Below are positions 8,843-17,880 of a stretch of DNA of 44,648 nucleotides, piece by piece. This stretch comes from a bacterium (lineage in GTDB: Bacteria > Cyanobacteriota > Sericytochromatia > S15B-MN24 > UBA4093), in the NCBI GenBank assembly GCA_017744355.1, contig JAGIBK010000012.1, forward strand, positions 1 to 44,648, given 5' to 3'. The position numbers and the translations under genes were made by a program. Within the stretch, counting starts at the first letter, position 1; every line of letters begins with the position of its first letter. The notes under the pieces were generated by a model. That model saw only the letters and a program-made list of their open reading frames with translations, was not told where the DNA came from and did not search any database.

Positions 8843-8871
8843 TATGATGGGAGGAGCGAAGGGCCTATAAT
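8843..8871 (+). promoter_or_regulatory. Candidate promoter of the exbB/exbD pair
   Basis: A consensus -10 hexamer TATAAT lies at 8866-8871, and a second -10-like TATGAT at 8843-8848. Neither has a convincing -35 at 17 bases. They sit about 70-100 bases before the ExbB start and nothing else in the gap looks like a promoter. Confidence 0.4.
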
Positions 8872-8939
8872 AGAACCTTTGTCGCCTTCGTTTCGTCACA
8901 AGTATAACCAGGCCGTCCGCGCCCCCCGAAAGGAGTCCC

Positions 8940-9554
8940 ATGTTCCGCTTGATCACCTTGATCCAGACCGGCGGATGGATGATGATCCCCATCCTCCTGG
9001 CCTCGGTCGTCACCGTCGCCTTGATCTTCGAGTGCGCATGGACGCTCGGCAAGTCCCGGAAGCGCTTCGAGGCGTTCCTCATGAACCCTCAGGGCTTCCA
9101 GCCCATCAACCCCGGTGAGCGCCCGGACCCGGTCTCGACCCTCATCGCCTACCGCCTCGCCAATCCCCGCTCGAGCGCCGAAGAGGTTCGCGCCTACAGC
9201 GAAGTGGCCTTCGGCCCGGTCGATCGCAAGGTGGGCTGGCTGCAGGTGCTCGCCGCGATCGCTCCCCTGCTCGGCCTCTTGGGCACCGTTTCGGGCATGA
9301 TCCAGAACTTTGGCCTGGTCGCCTCGACCCGTCCCACCAACCCCCTGGCCCAGCTCTCGGCGGGTATCTCGGAGGCGCTGGTCGCCACCGCGGGCGGTCT
9401 GCTCGTCGCCGTCGTCGCGGCCCTCGGCCACCACTGGCTCTCCAACCGGGCAGACGCCCTCCTGCTGAGCGCCCAGGGTGCCGTGACCGGTCACGAGCCC
9501 GAGCGCCCCACCAAGCCCCGCCGCAGCATCGAGGAGGCCAACTTTGGCTCGTAG
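8940..9554 (+). CDS. exbB: MotA/TolQ/ExbB proton channel family protein
   Basis: This is an inner-membrane proton-channel subunit that uses the proton motive force with its ExbD partner to energise outer-membrane or envelope processes. The first membrane helix is at residues about 12-32 (MMIPILLASVVTVALIF). The family core carries two further helices with APLLGLLGTVSGMI (about residues 107-120) and the conserved GISEALVATAGGL motif. The 204-residue length is typical. The start is set by GAAAGGAG ten bases upstream. It overlaps exbD by 11 bases. No TonB, TolA or TolR-like third partner is in the window, so the energised target is unknown. Confidence 0.88.
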   Translation: MFRLITLIQTGGWMMIPILLASVVTVALIFECAWTLGKSRKRFEAFLMNPQGFQPINPGERPDPVSTLIAYRLANPRSSAEEVRAYSEVAFGPVDRKVGWLQVLAAIAPLLGLLGTVSGMIQNFGLVASTRPTNPLAQLSAGISEALVATAGGLLVAVVAALGHHWLSNRADALLLSAQGAVTGHEPERPTKPRRSIEEANFGS

Positions 9555-9951
9555 CATGCGCCGGCGTCGCAAGGCGACCACCTTCGAGGTGGTGCCCATG
9601 ATCGACGTGTTCATGATCATCACCCTCTTCCTGATGGTGATGGCCTTCCTGCCGCAGATCTCGGACTCGCTCAAGGCCGAGCTGCCCTCGAGCCAGACCG
9701 CCGAGAAGAGCCCCCCCTCGTTGGTGGTGCAGCTGACCAAGGACGGCGCGATCCGCTTCCAGGACCAGGTCGTCGAGCCCGCCACCCTGCAGGCCAAGCT
9801 CAAGGAGGCCGTCACGGCCAAGCCCGACACCGCGGTCATCGTCGCGGCGGACAAGAGCATCGCCTACGAGAAGGTCGTCACCCTCATCGACCAGCTCAAG
9901 ACCAGCGGCATCAAGCGCCTGGCGCTCGCCACCGCCCCTCCGGGGCAATAG
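9544..9951 (+). CDS. exbD: ExbD/TolR biopolymer transport protein
   Basis: This is the partner subunit of the ExbB-type channel. It has a short cytosolic basic N-terminus (RRRRK), one membrane helix containing the conserved channel aspartate in VVPMIDVFMIITLFLMV, and a periplasmic C-terminal domain of about 95 residues with the usual pattern (IVAADKSIAYEKVVTLIDQLK). I chose the TTG at 9544 because GAGGAGG at 9531-9537 is six bases from it; an ATG at 9556 would be 18 bases away. The 11-base overlap with exbB supports coupled translation. Confidence 0.87.
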   Translation: MARSMRRRRKATTFEVVPMIDVFMIITLFLMVMAFLPQISDSLKAELPSSQTAEKSPPSLVVQLTKDGAIRFQDQVVEPATLQAKLKEAVTAKPDTAVIVAADKSIAYEKVVTLIDQLKTSGIKRLALATAPPGQ

Positions 9952-9968
9952 CCTGAACGAAAACACTG

Positions 9969-10005
9969 GGGCCGGGACTGAAACAGTCCCGGCCCCTTCG
10001 GCTTT
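9969..10005. terminator. Hairpin between convergent exbD and lipoprotein genes
   Basis: A perfect 12-base stem (9969-9980 with 9986-9997, GGGGCCGGGACT) closes a five-base loop. The T-tract is poor on both strands, so it is a likely but weak bidirectional terminator. Confidence 0.6.
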
Positions 10006-10011
10006 GAAACC

Positions 10012-10818
10012 CTACTCCGCGCTGAGGGGAGTGAGCTTCATGTCCTTGTAGGCGACGAAATTGCCGTTGGCGACCAGGGCAATGCCGTGCTTCACGTCCT
10101 TGATGAAGTTCGGATCCTGGATGAGGGTCTGGAACTCGTCGTTGATCCAGAGCTTGAGGGTGCCGGCCTTGGTGTCGATCTCGGTCTTGTAGGTGATGGG
10201 CTCGTTGACGGCGAGCGAGCCGGTGGCCATCATGTCGTACTTGCGGTAGACCTCGGCGTTCCACTCGTCACCGGGCGTCAGACCGTCCACGAACCAGACC
10301 TCGTAGAGGTTGTTGACCCGCTCCACGATGATGTAGTGGGTGGTGTCGAGGTAGTAGGGGATGATGGCGACCACCCCCGCGGGCGCCCCCGCGATGATCG
10401 AGCCGCTGGCCGTCACGGGCCGATAGGCGAAGGCCGTGGCCTCGAGGCGGTACTTGCTGGGGGCCTGACCATCCGGTAGGCCGAAGCCGTCGCCCTTGTA
10501 GCGCTGCATCATGAGGGTGGCGGTCGAGACCTGCTGCTGCTGGCGGAACTCGCCGTTGCTGGCCGCCCAGCGCCCGGCCGCCCAGCGGGTCGAGAAGCGC
10601 TGATCCCCCGTGGTCGGATCCTCGAAGGGGGCGGGCATGCTGCCGCTGAAGTCGAGGGTGGTGGTCTTGGAGACGAAGGGCTCGGTCCGCAAGGGAGCCG
10701 GCTTGGGCTTGTTGCCGTTGCCCGGGTTGTTCGGCGCCACCATACAGCCGATCAGGCCGATGCACACCGCCCCGACAGCAAGCGCCAGACCCCGGCGCAT
10801 CCGAGAGTGTCCTGCCAT
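10012..10818 (-). CDS. Hypothetical lipoprotein, possible jelly-roll fold
   Basis: The product has a basic N-terminus, a hydrophobic stretch and the lipobox LIGC at about residues 22-25, so it should be exported and lipidated. A proline/lysine-rich linker follows. The remaining 220 residues are rich in alternating beta strands (HYIIVERVNNLYEVWFVDG, ITYKTEIDTKAGTLKLWINDE, GIALVANGNFVAYKDMKL). This resembles concanavalin-like or DUF1080-type beta-sandwich domains that bind carbohydrate, but I cannot confirm a family. The ATG at 10818 has AGGAGG upstream. The gene lies alone, with 143 bases between it and the asparaginase gene upstream. Confidence 0.6.
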   Translation of the reverse strand: MAGHSRMRRGLALAVGAVCIGLIGCMVAPNNPGNGNKPKPAPLRTEPFVSKTTTLDFSGSMPAPFEDPTTGDQRFSTRWAAGRWAASNGEFRQQQQVSTATLMMQRYKGDGFGLPDGQAPSKYRLEATAFAYRPVTASGSIIAGAPAGVVAIIPYYLDTTHYIIVERVNNLYEVWFVDGLTPGDEWNAEVYRKYDMMATGSLAVNEPITYKTEIDTKAGTLKLWINDEFQTLIQDPNFIKDVKHGIALVANGNFVAYKDMKLTPLSAE

Positions 10819-10840
10819 GATCGTCCTCCTATTCCAGCCA

Positions 10841-10867
10841 AGGAACGTGGATTAGATCCCCCATCCC
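10841..10867 (-). repeat. Partial copy of a dispersed G-rich intergenic repeat
   Basis: Read on the minus strand, these bases contain GGGGGATCTAATCCA followed by CGTTCCT. This matches the 3' part of the repeat at 17822-17880, sharing 15 identical bases plus the GTTCCT end with one extra base. It lies in the leader of the lipoprotein gene, 23 bases before its start codon. Confidence 0.5.
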
Positions 10868-10961
10868 TTGCTTCGTAAGCGGACGGGGTGATTCGGACCC
10901 ATGGTAGGCGCGTCAATGGCTCGGCCGTAAGTGCAGGCCGCCCAAGAATCGGCTGTTGTAA

Positions 10962-11936
10962 CTAGCGAGCGGGTATCGCGGCTCGAATGCTGCCAACCGT
11001 CTCGCCCCGGCGGTTCTTGACCGCGACGAGGGCCAAGGGTGCGATCGCCTCGGCCGTCGCGTCCAGCACCCCGCGCTTCGCGAGCATGGCGACCACCACC
11101 GGGGGAATCGCCCGGCGGTTGCCGTCGGCGATCTTCACGGCCCAGGCGAGGCCGGTCGTGCGATCGGCCCCCGCGTGAATCGCCTCGGCTCCGGCCTTGG
11201 CGACCAGGCGATCGCCCACGGCCTCCATCAGCAGGGTGTCGAAGCGCCCAGGCCCCGCCACCAGGCCGGGATGGGTCGCCATGGCCTCGGCGATGGGCAC
11301 GAGCGCAGGGTCGCGCACCAAGCGCGAGAAGGCGATCGCAAGCGAGGTGAGCGGCAGGCGCCACGCGGGCACCCCGCAGCCGTCGATGCCGGCCGTGAGG
11401 GACTCCGGCGCAAGGCCGGTGAGGTCTGCGATCGCATGCCGGATCGCTACTTGGAGGGGGTGATCCAACCGATCGTAAGTTTCAAGGTCCCAGCCCTGGT
11501 CCTTGCACATGGCGAGCATAGCCGCGTGCTTGCCCGAACAGTTGTTGTGCAGCGCGGTCGGAGCCTCGCCCCGGCACAGCATGGCCTCGGCCGTCGGCTC
11601 GTGCAGAGGCGGATGGGCTCCACAGCGCAGCATGTCAGGCGACACTCCCGCCTTATCGAGGATGGAGCGGGCGAGCGCCACCTGCTCGGGGGTCGCGCTG
11701 TGGGAGCTACAGGCGATCGCAAGCTCCGCCACACTCAGGCCGAGCCGGGCCGCCGCACCGGACTTCACGAGCGGAATGGCTTGGAAGGGCTTGAGCGCGG
11801 AGCGCACGAAGACCGTGCCGGGCTCGCCGTGTGCCTCGAGCACCCGGCCCTCGGCGTCCACCAGCACCGCCCAGCCGTCGTGCCAGCTCTCCTCCCAGTC
11901 GCCCCGCGTCACCTCGGCCAACCGCGCGAAGATCAT
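10962..11936 (-). CDS. L-asparaginase type II (Rhizobium etli class)
   Basis: The protein belongs to the Asparaginase_II family (the Rhizobium ReAII/ReAV type, unrelated to E. coli AnsA/AnsB) and should hydrolyse L-asparagine to aspartate and ammonia in the cytoplasm. Key residues seen are Ser46 and Lys49 in RSALKP, Cys133 and Lys136 in NNCSGKHA, and Cys187 in DGCGVP. These match the catalytic Ser/Lys and zinc-site Cys-Lys-Cys described for ReAV at an offset of two. At 324 residues it is full length. The ATG at 11936 overlaps the subtilase stop (ATGA), with GGGAGGAG eight bases upstream. The frame is open further upstream but that part lies inside the subtilase gene. It is the last gene of the long minus-strand run. 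Confidence 0.88.
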   Translation of the reverse strand: MIFARLAEVTRGDWEESWHDGWAVLVDAEGRVLEAHGEPGTVFVRSALKPFQAIPLVKSGAAARLGLSVAELAIACSSHSATPEQVALARSILDKAGVSPDMLRCGAHPPLHEPTAEAMLCRGEAPTALHNNCSGKHAAMLAMCKDQGWDLETYDRLDHPLQVAIRHAIADLTGLAPESLTAGIDGCGVPAWRLPLTSLAIAFSRLVRDPALVPIAEAMATHPGLVAGPGRFDTLLMEAVGDRLVAKAGAEAIHAGADRTTGLAWAVKIADGNRRAIPPVVVAMLAKRGVLDATAEAIAPLALVAVKNRRGETVGSIRAAIPAR

Positions 11937-13333
11937 TGCACCGCTCCTCCCGCCTGAACGAGTCCCGCTCCGAACATAGCATCGAGCTTCGCCTGGCCCA
12001 TGTCCTTGGCACTCTTGCGCAAAGCCGCCGTCACCTGAGCCGGCCCCCATTCGTGGTGAGCGCTGAGCATCAGGGCCACCACCCCCGACACCAAAGGAGC
12101 CGCCATGGAGGTCCCGCTCGCGTAGCCGTAGGGCATGTCGAACTTCTGATCGGGGCTGCGGAAGCGCTGCGGCAGGGTCGAGAGGATGTCCACCCCGGGG
12201 GCCGCGATGGTCACGAAGGGATTGAAGTTGGAGAATTCGGCCCGCGAATAGACGTCCGTTCCATCCGTGCCCTTATCGCGCCGGATGGCAGCCACCGAGA
12301 TCACCCCGTCAATCGCCCCCGGATAGCTCAGGGGATTGCCGCTCAGGGCCTCGTTACCGGCGGCGGCCACCACCACGACCCCCGCGCCGATGGCCCGCTT
12401 GATGGCGTCCTCCTCGGCGCGGCTGTACTGGTTGGACCCCAGGCTCATGTTGATCACGCGGGCCTTCTTCTGAACGGCCCAGTCGATGCCCTGGATCAGG
12501 CTCGCCGTCGTGCCGCCCTCGACGCCCAGCACGCGGATGGGCATCACGCGGCAGCCGGGGGCCACCCCCGCGATCCCCACGCCGTTGTTGGCCCGCGCGG
12601 CGATGATCCCCGCCACGTGCGTGCCGTGGCCGAAGTCATCGTCCGGGTTGGCAACATCCTCACCGCTCATGAAATTGCGGGCATTGGCCTTGTCGATACC
12701 CCCCACGAGATCCTCGTGGGCCATATCCACCCCCGTGTCCAGCACGGCGACCGTCACGCTCGACTTGCCCTGGGTGTGATCCCAGGCGTCGAGGACCCCG
12801 GCGGCCGCGAGGCCCCACTGACCGGGCAAACCCTCTCGCTTCACGTTGTTGATGGTGGGATTCGGGCCGTAGAGCTGATCGTTGGGCGCTGCGGCCTGAA
12901 TGCTACGCTCCATAGGCCGGAAGCCACCCAGCATCTGGGTCGAGAGCCGGCGATTGACCTCGGCATATGAAACGGCGCGCATCCCGCGGTAGCGATCCAT
13001 CTGCGCCCGCTCCTGCCCCTCCGGGACCGTGACGCGCCACAGGCCGTCCATCAGCTCCGTTTTCTCGGCCGCCCCCATGGCCTGGAAGACGGCGAGAGCC
13101 CCCTCGTGGGTCGTATCGGGGCGGAAGCGCACGAGCACCTCACCGGGCACGTAATCACCCGTCGGCTCGGCCACCGTGAAAGGATTCGCCTGGCAGCCGA
13201 GCAGAAGGAGAGCGCCTAACAAAACTGTTCCTATTAGCCGCCCACGGCGGCCAACGGTCGTAACATGCCTGGTTTTGTTAGATGCTCTTATCGAGAGCAC
13301 TCCCAGCGGGAGGATCCTTTTATCTCGTCTCAC
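11933..13333 (-). CDS. Subtilisin-like serine protease (S8), lipoprotein
   Basis: This is a predicted secreted or surface-anchored peptidase. A hydrophobic segment ends in the lipobox LLGC (Cys47 from the GTG at 13333). An I9-like propeptide (about residues 60-130, PGEVLVRF ... VSYAEVN) follows. The S8 catalytic domain has Asp199 in VAVLDTGVD, His236 in GHGTHVAG, the oxyanion Asn327 in AAAGNE and Ser409 in SGTSMAAP, so the triad is intact. It is 466 residues from GTG 13333, which has GATGAGG upstream and overlaps the preceding lipoprotein gene by 14 bases. A GTG at 13300 would give a more usual signal-peptide length, so the start is uncertain. The stop overlaps the asparaginase start. Confidence 0.88.
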   Translation of the reverse strand: MRRDKRILPLGVLSIRASNKTRHVTTVGRRGRLIGTVLLGALLLLGCQANPFTVAEPTGDYVPGEVLVRFRPDTTHEGALAVFQAMGAAEKTELMDGLWRVTVPEGQERAQMDRYRGMRAVSYAEVNRRLSTQMLGGFRPMERSIQAAAPNDQLYGPNPTINNVKREGLPGQWGLAAAGVLDAWDHTQGKSSVTVAVLDTGVDMAHEDLVGGIDKANARNFMSGEDVANPDDDFGHGTHVAGIIAARANNGVGIAGVAPGCRVMPIRVLGVEGGTTASLIQGIDWAVQKKARVINMSLGSNQYSRAEEDAIKRAIGAGVVVVAAAGNEALSGNPLSYPGAIDGVISVAAIRRDKGTDGTDVYSRAEFSNFNPFVTIAAPGVDILSTLPQRFRSPDQKFDMPYGYASGTSMAAPLVSGVVALMLSAHHEWGPAQVTAALRKSAKDMGQAKLDAMFGAGLVQAGGAVQ

Positions 13334-14669
13334 GCGCGAACCTCATCCCGCTCGTCACCGACTCGAAGCGTCGCTGGCGATACGGCTGGTACTTGGGCAG
13401 GTCCGCCCGTAGATCGCTCGCCTTGCGGGCGTAGCCCGAATCCGAGCTGAGGGCGTGCACTGCCCACGAATAGCTCGCCTGCGGGAAGAGGATGCCGCCG
13501 TTCATGTCGTTGTCCCAGAAACCCGGGTAGCGGATGCTGGTACCGGCGGTGTAGCCCCGCCACTTGGCCTGGGCCGTCGGGGCCCCAGTGTTTTCCAGCA
13601 CCTCCACGTAGTAGCTACGGGCATTGGGCACCGCTTGCCACGAGAAGGTCGGGCTGGAGCCCGCGTTGGGCTCGTCCTGCGCCGGGCCGAGCACCTTGGG
13701 AGGCGCCAGGAGGGGCAGCGGCACCTTGGCCGACACGTTGCTCGTCACCATCGCGGTGCTGGTCGTCTTGAGGGGCCCATCGCTCCCCTCCACCTTCGCC
13801 GAGACCACGTACTTGGCCGTCTCGACCCTGGGGACGCGCAGCGGCTGGTTGGAGCTGACGCCGCGAGCGATCGGCACCGCGCCCAGCATGCCGAAGTCCA
13901 GCGACACATCCGTCTGGATGGTCGGCGCCTTGAAGGCGCCGAGGTTATCGTACTGGACCATCATGTCTAGGAAGGGCAGGTTCTGCACCTGCACCGTCGC
14001 GGTCGCCGTCATGGTCGAGCTGCCCGCCACCGTGGGCACGTCGATCATGCGGTAGCCAAAAGACTGATAGTTGAAGGGAGCGCTGCCCACCGGACCGCCC
14101 GTGATCTGGCCCCCAGCGAGCACCCCCGAGAAGATCGTGCCGGAGAAGCCCGTCTCGACAGGAAGCGCGAAGGCCCCGGTCTCGCCGTTCGCATTGCTCG
14201 ATGCCCCGGCGCTGATGCTCACGTTGCCGTTCGCCGTCAGCGGGGCCCCCTCGCGGGTCTGCAGGAGGCCCGTCACGTTCAGGGAGCGATGAGGCAGGGT
14301 GCCCGAGCTCGCGAAGATCGGATCGACGAGGTAGGTGTCCCCGTTCACCAGCTGGCCCAGCTCGTAAGTCACCGACGTGTAGCCCGCGCGCGAGATCGAG
14401 ATGCTCCGCCCACCGGTCATGTCCCAGTACAGGCTGAAGTTGCCCTCGTTGTCCGTGTTGGTGGCGCTCCAGCCGGCCATGACCGTCGCCTTGCCGATGG
14501 GCAGGCCCGTCTGGCTATCCAGCACCCGACCGCTCGTGGGCTGGCCAACCCCTGGCGCGAGCCCCGGCATGGTCGGCGACAGCAAGAGCAGATCGCACCC
14601 CGACAGCAGGGTAACGACCGCGAGCGTGCTGGAGATCAGACCGAGCGAGGGCTTCATGCTTCCCATCAT
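13320..14669 (-). CDS. Lipoprotein with carboxypeptidase-regulatory-like domain
   Basis: The N-terminus carries a hydrophobic signal with lipobox LLSGC. A beta-sandwich of the carboxypeptidase-regulatory-like type follows at about residues 45-115 (SGRVLDSQTGLPIGKATVMAG, TDNEGNFSLYW, ISISRAGYTS). A second similar region lies near 120-165 (LNVTGLLQTREGAPLTANGNV). The C-terminal third has an Fn3-like stretch (PTFSWQAVPNARSYYVEVLE). No enzymatic motif is visible, so I infer an adhesion or scaffolding role at the cell surface. The ATG at 14669 forms an ATGA overlap with the transglutaminase stop. ATGs at 14666 and 14657 are alternatives because the ribosome site is weak. Confidence 0.72.
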   Translation of the reverse strand: MMGSMKPSLGLISSTLAVVTLLSGCDLLLLSPTMPGLAPGVGQPTSGRVLDSQTGLPIGKATVMAGWSATNTDNEGNFSLYWDMTGGRSISISRAGYTSVTYELGQLVNGDTYLVDPIFASSGTLPHRSLNVTGLLQTREGAPLTANGNVSISAGASSNANGETGAFALPVETGFSGTIFSGVLAGGQITGGPVGSAPFNYQSFGYRMIDVPTVAGSSTMTATATVQVQNLPFLDMMVQYDNLGAFKAPTIQTDVSLDFGMLGAVPIARGVSSNQPLRVPRVETAKYVVSAKVEGSDGPLKTTSTAMVTSNVSAKVPLPLLAPPKVLGPAQDEPNAGSSPTFSWQAVPNARSYYVEVLENTGAPTAQAKWRGYTAGTSIRYPGFWDNDMNGGILFPQASYSWAVHALSSDSGYARKASDLRADLPKYQPYRQRRFESVTSGMRFARETR

Positions 14670-16720
14670 ACCCGGATCGAGGTGCTCGAACGCTTGTGGT
14701 GATCGCGTAGCCGGGTTGCGATCGCCTCCACCTGCCCCTCGAGCGTCGAGCCGTCCCCGTCGCCGAAGCGCGCCGCCTCGTAGGCCCGCACGAAGGCCTC
14801 GGCCTCGGAGGCGATCGCCTCCCAGAAAGGCGCCTGCCGCAACCGCGAAAGCACCTCGCCCGGCGTGTCCCCTTCGCGCACCGTGATCCCCTCGCGGACA
14901 GCGATCGCCACGAAGCGCCGGTAGGCCTGGGTCGGCGCGAGCTCAAGCTGCCGCTTCGGGCGCCTGAGCAGCCACACCAGGCCACCGAGCAGGGTGGCGA
15001 CGGCGCCGAGGGCGATCGCCACCCCCAGCCCCCCCTTGAGCCATCCCAACAGCTCGCGCCACGGCAACTGCGTCTCCTGCTGCGACAGGGCCATGGGATC
15101 GCTATTACCAGGCGTCGGATCAAAGGCCGCCCAGCCCACCCCCGGGAAGAACGCCTCCACCCAGGCGTGCGCGTCCGACGTCTTGACCTCGTAGAGGCCG
15201 GTGAAGGGGTTGTAATTGCCCGGCAAATAGCCGGTGACCAGGCGCGTCGGAATCCCGAGCACCCGGCCCATCAGGGTGAGCGAGGTGGCGAAGTGCTCGC
15301 AGTACGCCTCCCCCCCGGGCTGCTCGAACAAGAAGTAGTCCACCGTATCCACCCCCTCCGGGAAGGGCGGGATGTCCAGGTTATAGCGGTAGTTCGTCCG
15401 GAGATAGCCTTCCAGGCGCTTGAGGGCCGTGTAGGGATCCGGCGCATCCCCCGCCACCTGCCGGACCAGCTCCTTGGTACGCGGCGTGAGGCTCTCAGGC
15501 ACCTCGAGGTAAGGCTTCAGCACCTGCTCCTCGCGCAAGCTGAGCAAGCGCGCGTTCTTCAACCACTCGGTCTTGTAGCCCGCCAGATCGACCACCGCCG
15601 TGTAGTACAGCTCCGACTCCAGGGGCAGCGGGCTGCGCAGGGCGCCGTTCAGATCCCGGAACAGGATACTGCTCGGAAAGTACAGGTAGCGGGCGCGCTC
15701 CGGCATCAGGACCAGGTTGGTCTGGTCCTTCTCGACGAAGAAGGTGACGATGCCGGTGCTGCCCGAATCGTGGCCATAGCGATCGCCCCCCAGCTCGAAC
15801 GGCAGGCTTCCGATCGACATGGTCGAAACGTAGTTCGGCTCGAACATGCGCCATGTCTTGCCGTCATAGCGATCATAGGCCATCCCGCGCCAGTACTGCC
15901 GACGCGGCGAGCGGACCTTGAGGGCGATCGAATCGCTCAGGCGCCCCCGGTAATTGAGATCCAGCTCCTCGGCAAAGCCGTAATACGCCTGCGGGTTGAC
16001 CTTCTTCCCATCGCCCGAGCCCTTCCCCACCGGATAGGCCGGATTTCGGACGCGCGGGTCCAGGTGCGACGGCAAGGAGAGCATGGCGGAAACCGGCAGC
16101 TGCTTGATGAAGCCTCCTTCGCTACGCGGCACGACCAGGAACAAGACCATCCCCAGGAGCACCACCGCCCCGAGCGCGCCTCGCCAGTGCCGGCGCGCCG
16201 CCTTGCTGGCGATCGGGGCGCTCACCCCCAGCTCGGATGCCATGTCCTGCTGGCCCCACCACAGCCCCACGACCGCATAGGCGAGCAGGAAACCCCCAAA
16301 GCCCATGTCCCGGCTCAAGGTCGCCGTCGCCACCAGCAGGATCGCCCCCACCATCTGAGCGATGCGCAGGTTGTGGCGGCGGGGCAGGTCGTAGGCGTTG
16401 AGGACTTGCAGCCACAAGAGCAGCTCCGCCAGAGGCAGGCGGGTGTCCTGGAGGTTCAGGACCAGCTCCTGGAGGAAGCGCCACAGCAGGTACACCATCC
16501 CGACGGCAAGGCCCACCTTCACCCAGCGCGAGCTCTTCCCCTTCTCGCGGTGGGAGAACCAGCAACCCGCGAGGCACAGGGCCAGACCCACCAGATACCA
16601 GCCGTTCGGGTTCACGCTGTAGAGCGCGAGCATGCCGACCGTGAGCGAGGCTGCGCTCGCCAGCCGCAAGGCCAGGAGCGGATCCGTGGGATCCAGGAAG
16701 CGGAAGAGACTACGCGCCAT
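14666..16720 (-). CDS. Transglutaminase-like membrane protein (TgpA type)
   Basis: This resembles the TgpA/DUF3488 family. About five or six N-terminal membrane helices span residues 15-210. A large extracytoplasmic transglutaminase-like domain follows, with a Cys-His-Asp triad in EAYCEHFA (Cys about 472), SDAHAWVEAFF (His about 518) and WAAFDPTPG (Asp about 533). One more membrane helix (about 550-575) leads to a cytosolic DUF4129-like tail. The real activity may be cysteine-protease-like or transglutaminase; the substrate is unknown. I chose the ATG at 16720, 11 bases inside the DUF58 gene, since a TTG at 16732 is the only alternative and neither has a strong ribosome site. It sits in the recurrent MoxR-DUF58-transglutaminase arrangement. 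Confidence 0.85.
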   Translation of the reverse strand: MARSLFRFLDPTDPLLALRLASAASLTVGMLALYSVNPNGWYLVGLALCLAGCWFSHREKGKSSRWVKVGLAVGMVYLLWRFLQELVLNLQDTRLPLAELLLWLQVLNAYDLPRRHNLRIAQMVGAILLVATATLSRDMGFGGFLLAYAVVGLWWGQQDMASELGVSAPIASKAARRHWRGALGAVVLLGMVLFLVVPRSEGGFIKQLPVSAMLSLPSHLDPRVRNPAYPVGKGSGDGKKVNPQAYYGFAEELDLNYRGRLSDSIALKVRSPRRQYWRGMAYDRYDGKTWRMFEPNYVSTMSIGSLPFELGGDRYGHDSGSTGIVTFFVEKDQTNLVLMPERARYLYFPSSILFRDLNGALRSPLPLESELYYTAVVDLAGYKTEWLKNARLLSLREEQVLKPYLEVPESLTPRTKELVRQVAGDAPDPYTALKRLEGYLRTNYRYNLDIPPFPEGVDTVDYFLFEQPGGEAYCEHFATSLTLMGRVLGIPTRLVTGYLPGNYNPFTGLYEVKTSDAHAWVEAFFPGVGWAAFDPTPGNSDPMALSQQETQLPWRELLGWLKGGLGVAIALGAVATLLGGLVWLLRRPKRQLELAPTQAYRRFVAIAVREGITVREGDTPGEVLSRLRQAPFWEAIASEAEAFVRAYEAARFGDGDGSTLEGQVEAIATRLRDHHKRSSTSIRV

Positions 16721-17810
16721 GGCTTGAACCAAGCGCCTGGCGCACGTCGCACCCCACCGGGCAGGAAATCGCCCGCGCGGGCGTCCTGCCCGTTCCTACG
16801 TACACCTGCAGGGTCGCGAACTCGCTGCCCCCGTCGGCTGCGGTCACCAGCACCGTAGCCTTCTCGTGAGCCAGGGTTCGCTCGATGGGCTCCTGCACAG
16901 GGGCCGAGAGGCGAGCCAGCCAATCGAGCTGACCGTCGAGGTCCTGCGTACTCGGCTCGCCGCCTTGCGAGATCAGGCGCATGGAGATGCCCCGCTCATG
17001 AGCGTAGGTGCAGAGCGAAGCTGTCACCTCGATCGCATGTTCGAATACATCTCCAACAGGGAGCGCAAGGTCCAGCGCGAGCCGCACCCCGCCGCGCGCC
17101 GCTTCGCCCTCGCTCTCCTTGACCCGCAGCTCGCCCGCCTTGGCGGTGGCGCGCCAGTGGACCGTGCGCAAAGGGTCACCCGTGCGGTATTCCCGCACCG
17201 TCCGAGTCAGCTCCGCGCCCTGGTCGCTCACGGCGCTCGCCGCGTCGCCTTCGACCGCATGCCCCGTGGGAAACCAGGGGAGAAAGGGCAGGTCCACCAC
17301 CTTGGGGCGAACGAGGACCTCACCGGGAGTGGCGAAGGATCGATGGATGGCCCCCATTCCCTGGGCGGGGGCCTGCACCACCAAGTCGGGAAGGGCATAT
17401 ACACCCCGGCGGGGGGTCGGAAAGCGGATCGCCGCCCGGGCGCGATCGCCAGGCTCCAGGCTCTCGACGAGGGTATGCCCCCACCCCTCGGGCACCAGCG
17501 GTCCCCGGAAGATCCACCAGGGCTTCCGCTGCCCAACCGGCCGAGCCAGCAGGCTCAGGTAGTGCCGGGCCCCTCGACCCGGGTGCGAGAGCGAGACGGT
17601 GCACTCGAGGGCGTCCCCTGCGATCGCGCGCTCCGCATGCCGGACAGTGACGCGCAGCCCTCGCAGGGCCAAGGCCGCCCGGCCGAAGCCGATGACCCCG
17701 TAGGCCACGAACAGGAAGCCCAGGGCATACAGCCAGCCCACGCCGACGTTGACCGCGGCGAACAGCGTCGCGGCCGCCATCATCACCAGCACCAGCGCAC
17801 GGGGCGTCAA
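16710..17810 (-). CDS. DUF58 domain protein
   Basis: The 366-residue product has two N-terminal hydrophobic segments (about residues 5-45) and a C-terminal DUF58 domain marked by EYRTGDPLRTVHWRATAKAG at about residues 205-225. The DUF58 family has a von Willebrand A-like fold and is commonly encoded beside MoxR ATPases, which are thought to act as chaperones for it. Its biochemical role is not established. The TTG start at 17810 is placed by GAGG eight bases upstream. A G-rich repeat lies between it and the moxR stop. It overlaps the transglutaminase gene by 11 bases. Confidence 0.82.
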   Translation of the reverse strand: MTPRALVLVMMAAATLFAAVNVGVGWLYALGFLFVAYGVIGFGRAALALRGLRVTVRHAERAIAGDALECTVSLSHPGRGARHYLSLLARPVGQRKPWWIFRGPLVPEGWGHTLVESLEPGDRARAAIRFPTPRRGVYALPDLVVQAPAQGMGAIHRSFATPGEVLVRPKVVDLPFLPWFPTGHAVEGDAASAVSDQGAELTRTVREYRTGDPLRTVHWRATAKAGELRVKESEGEAARGGVRLALDLALPVGDVFEHAIEVTASLCTYAHERGISMRLISQGGEPSTQDLDGQLDWLARLSAPVQEPIERTLAHEKATVLVTAADGGSEFATLQVYVGTGRTPARAISCPVGCDVRQALGSSHGA

Positions 17811-17821
17811 ATAGTAATCCT

Positions 17822-17880
17822 CATTCTCCTCCCTGCCCCCTGGCGGGGTGGGGGTGGGGGGATCTAATCCAGTTCCTCTT
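17822..17880 (+). repeat. Dispersed G-rich intergenic repeat, copy 1
   Basis: It shares with 25115-25188 the identical 14-mers GCCCCCTGGCGGGG (17835-17848 and 25134-25147) and GGGGGTGGGGGGAT (17850-17863 and 25155-25168), then a similar tail (AATC, AGTTCCT, TTA). A short palindrome (CCCC/GGGG) forms its core. It fills most of the moxR-DUF58 gap and its end overlaps the moxR stop codon. A partial copy is at 10841-10867. Confidence 0.65.
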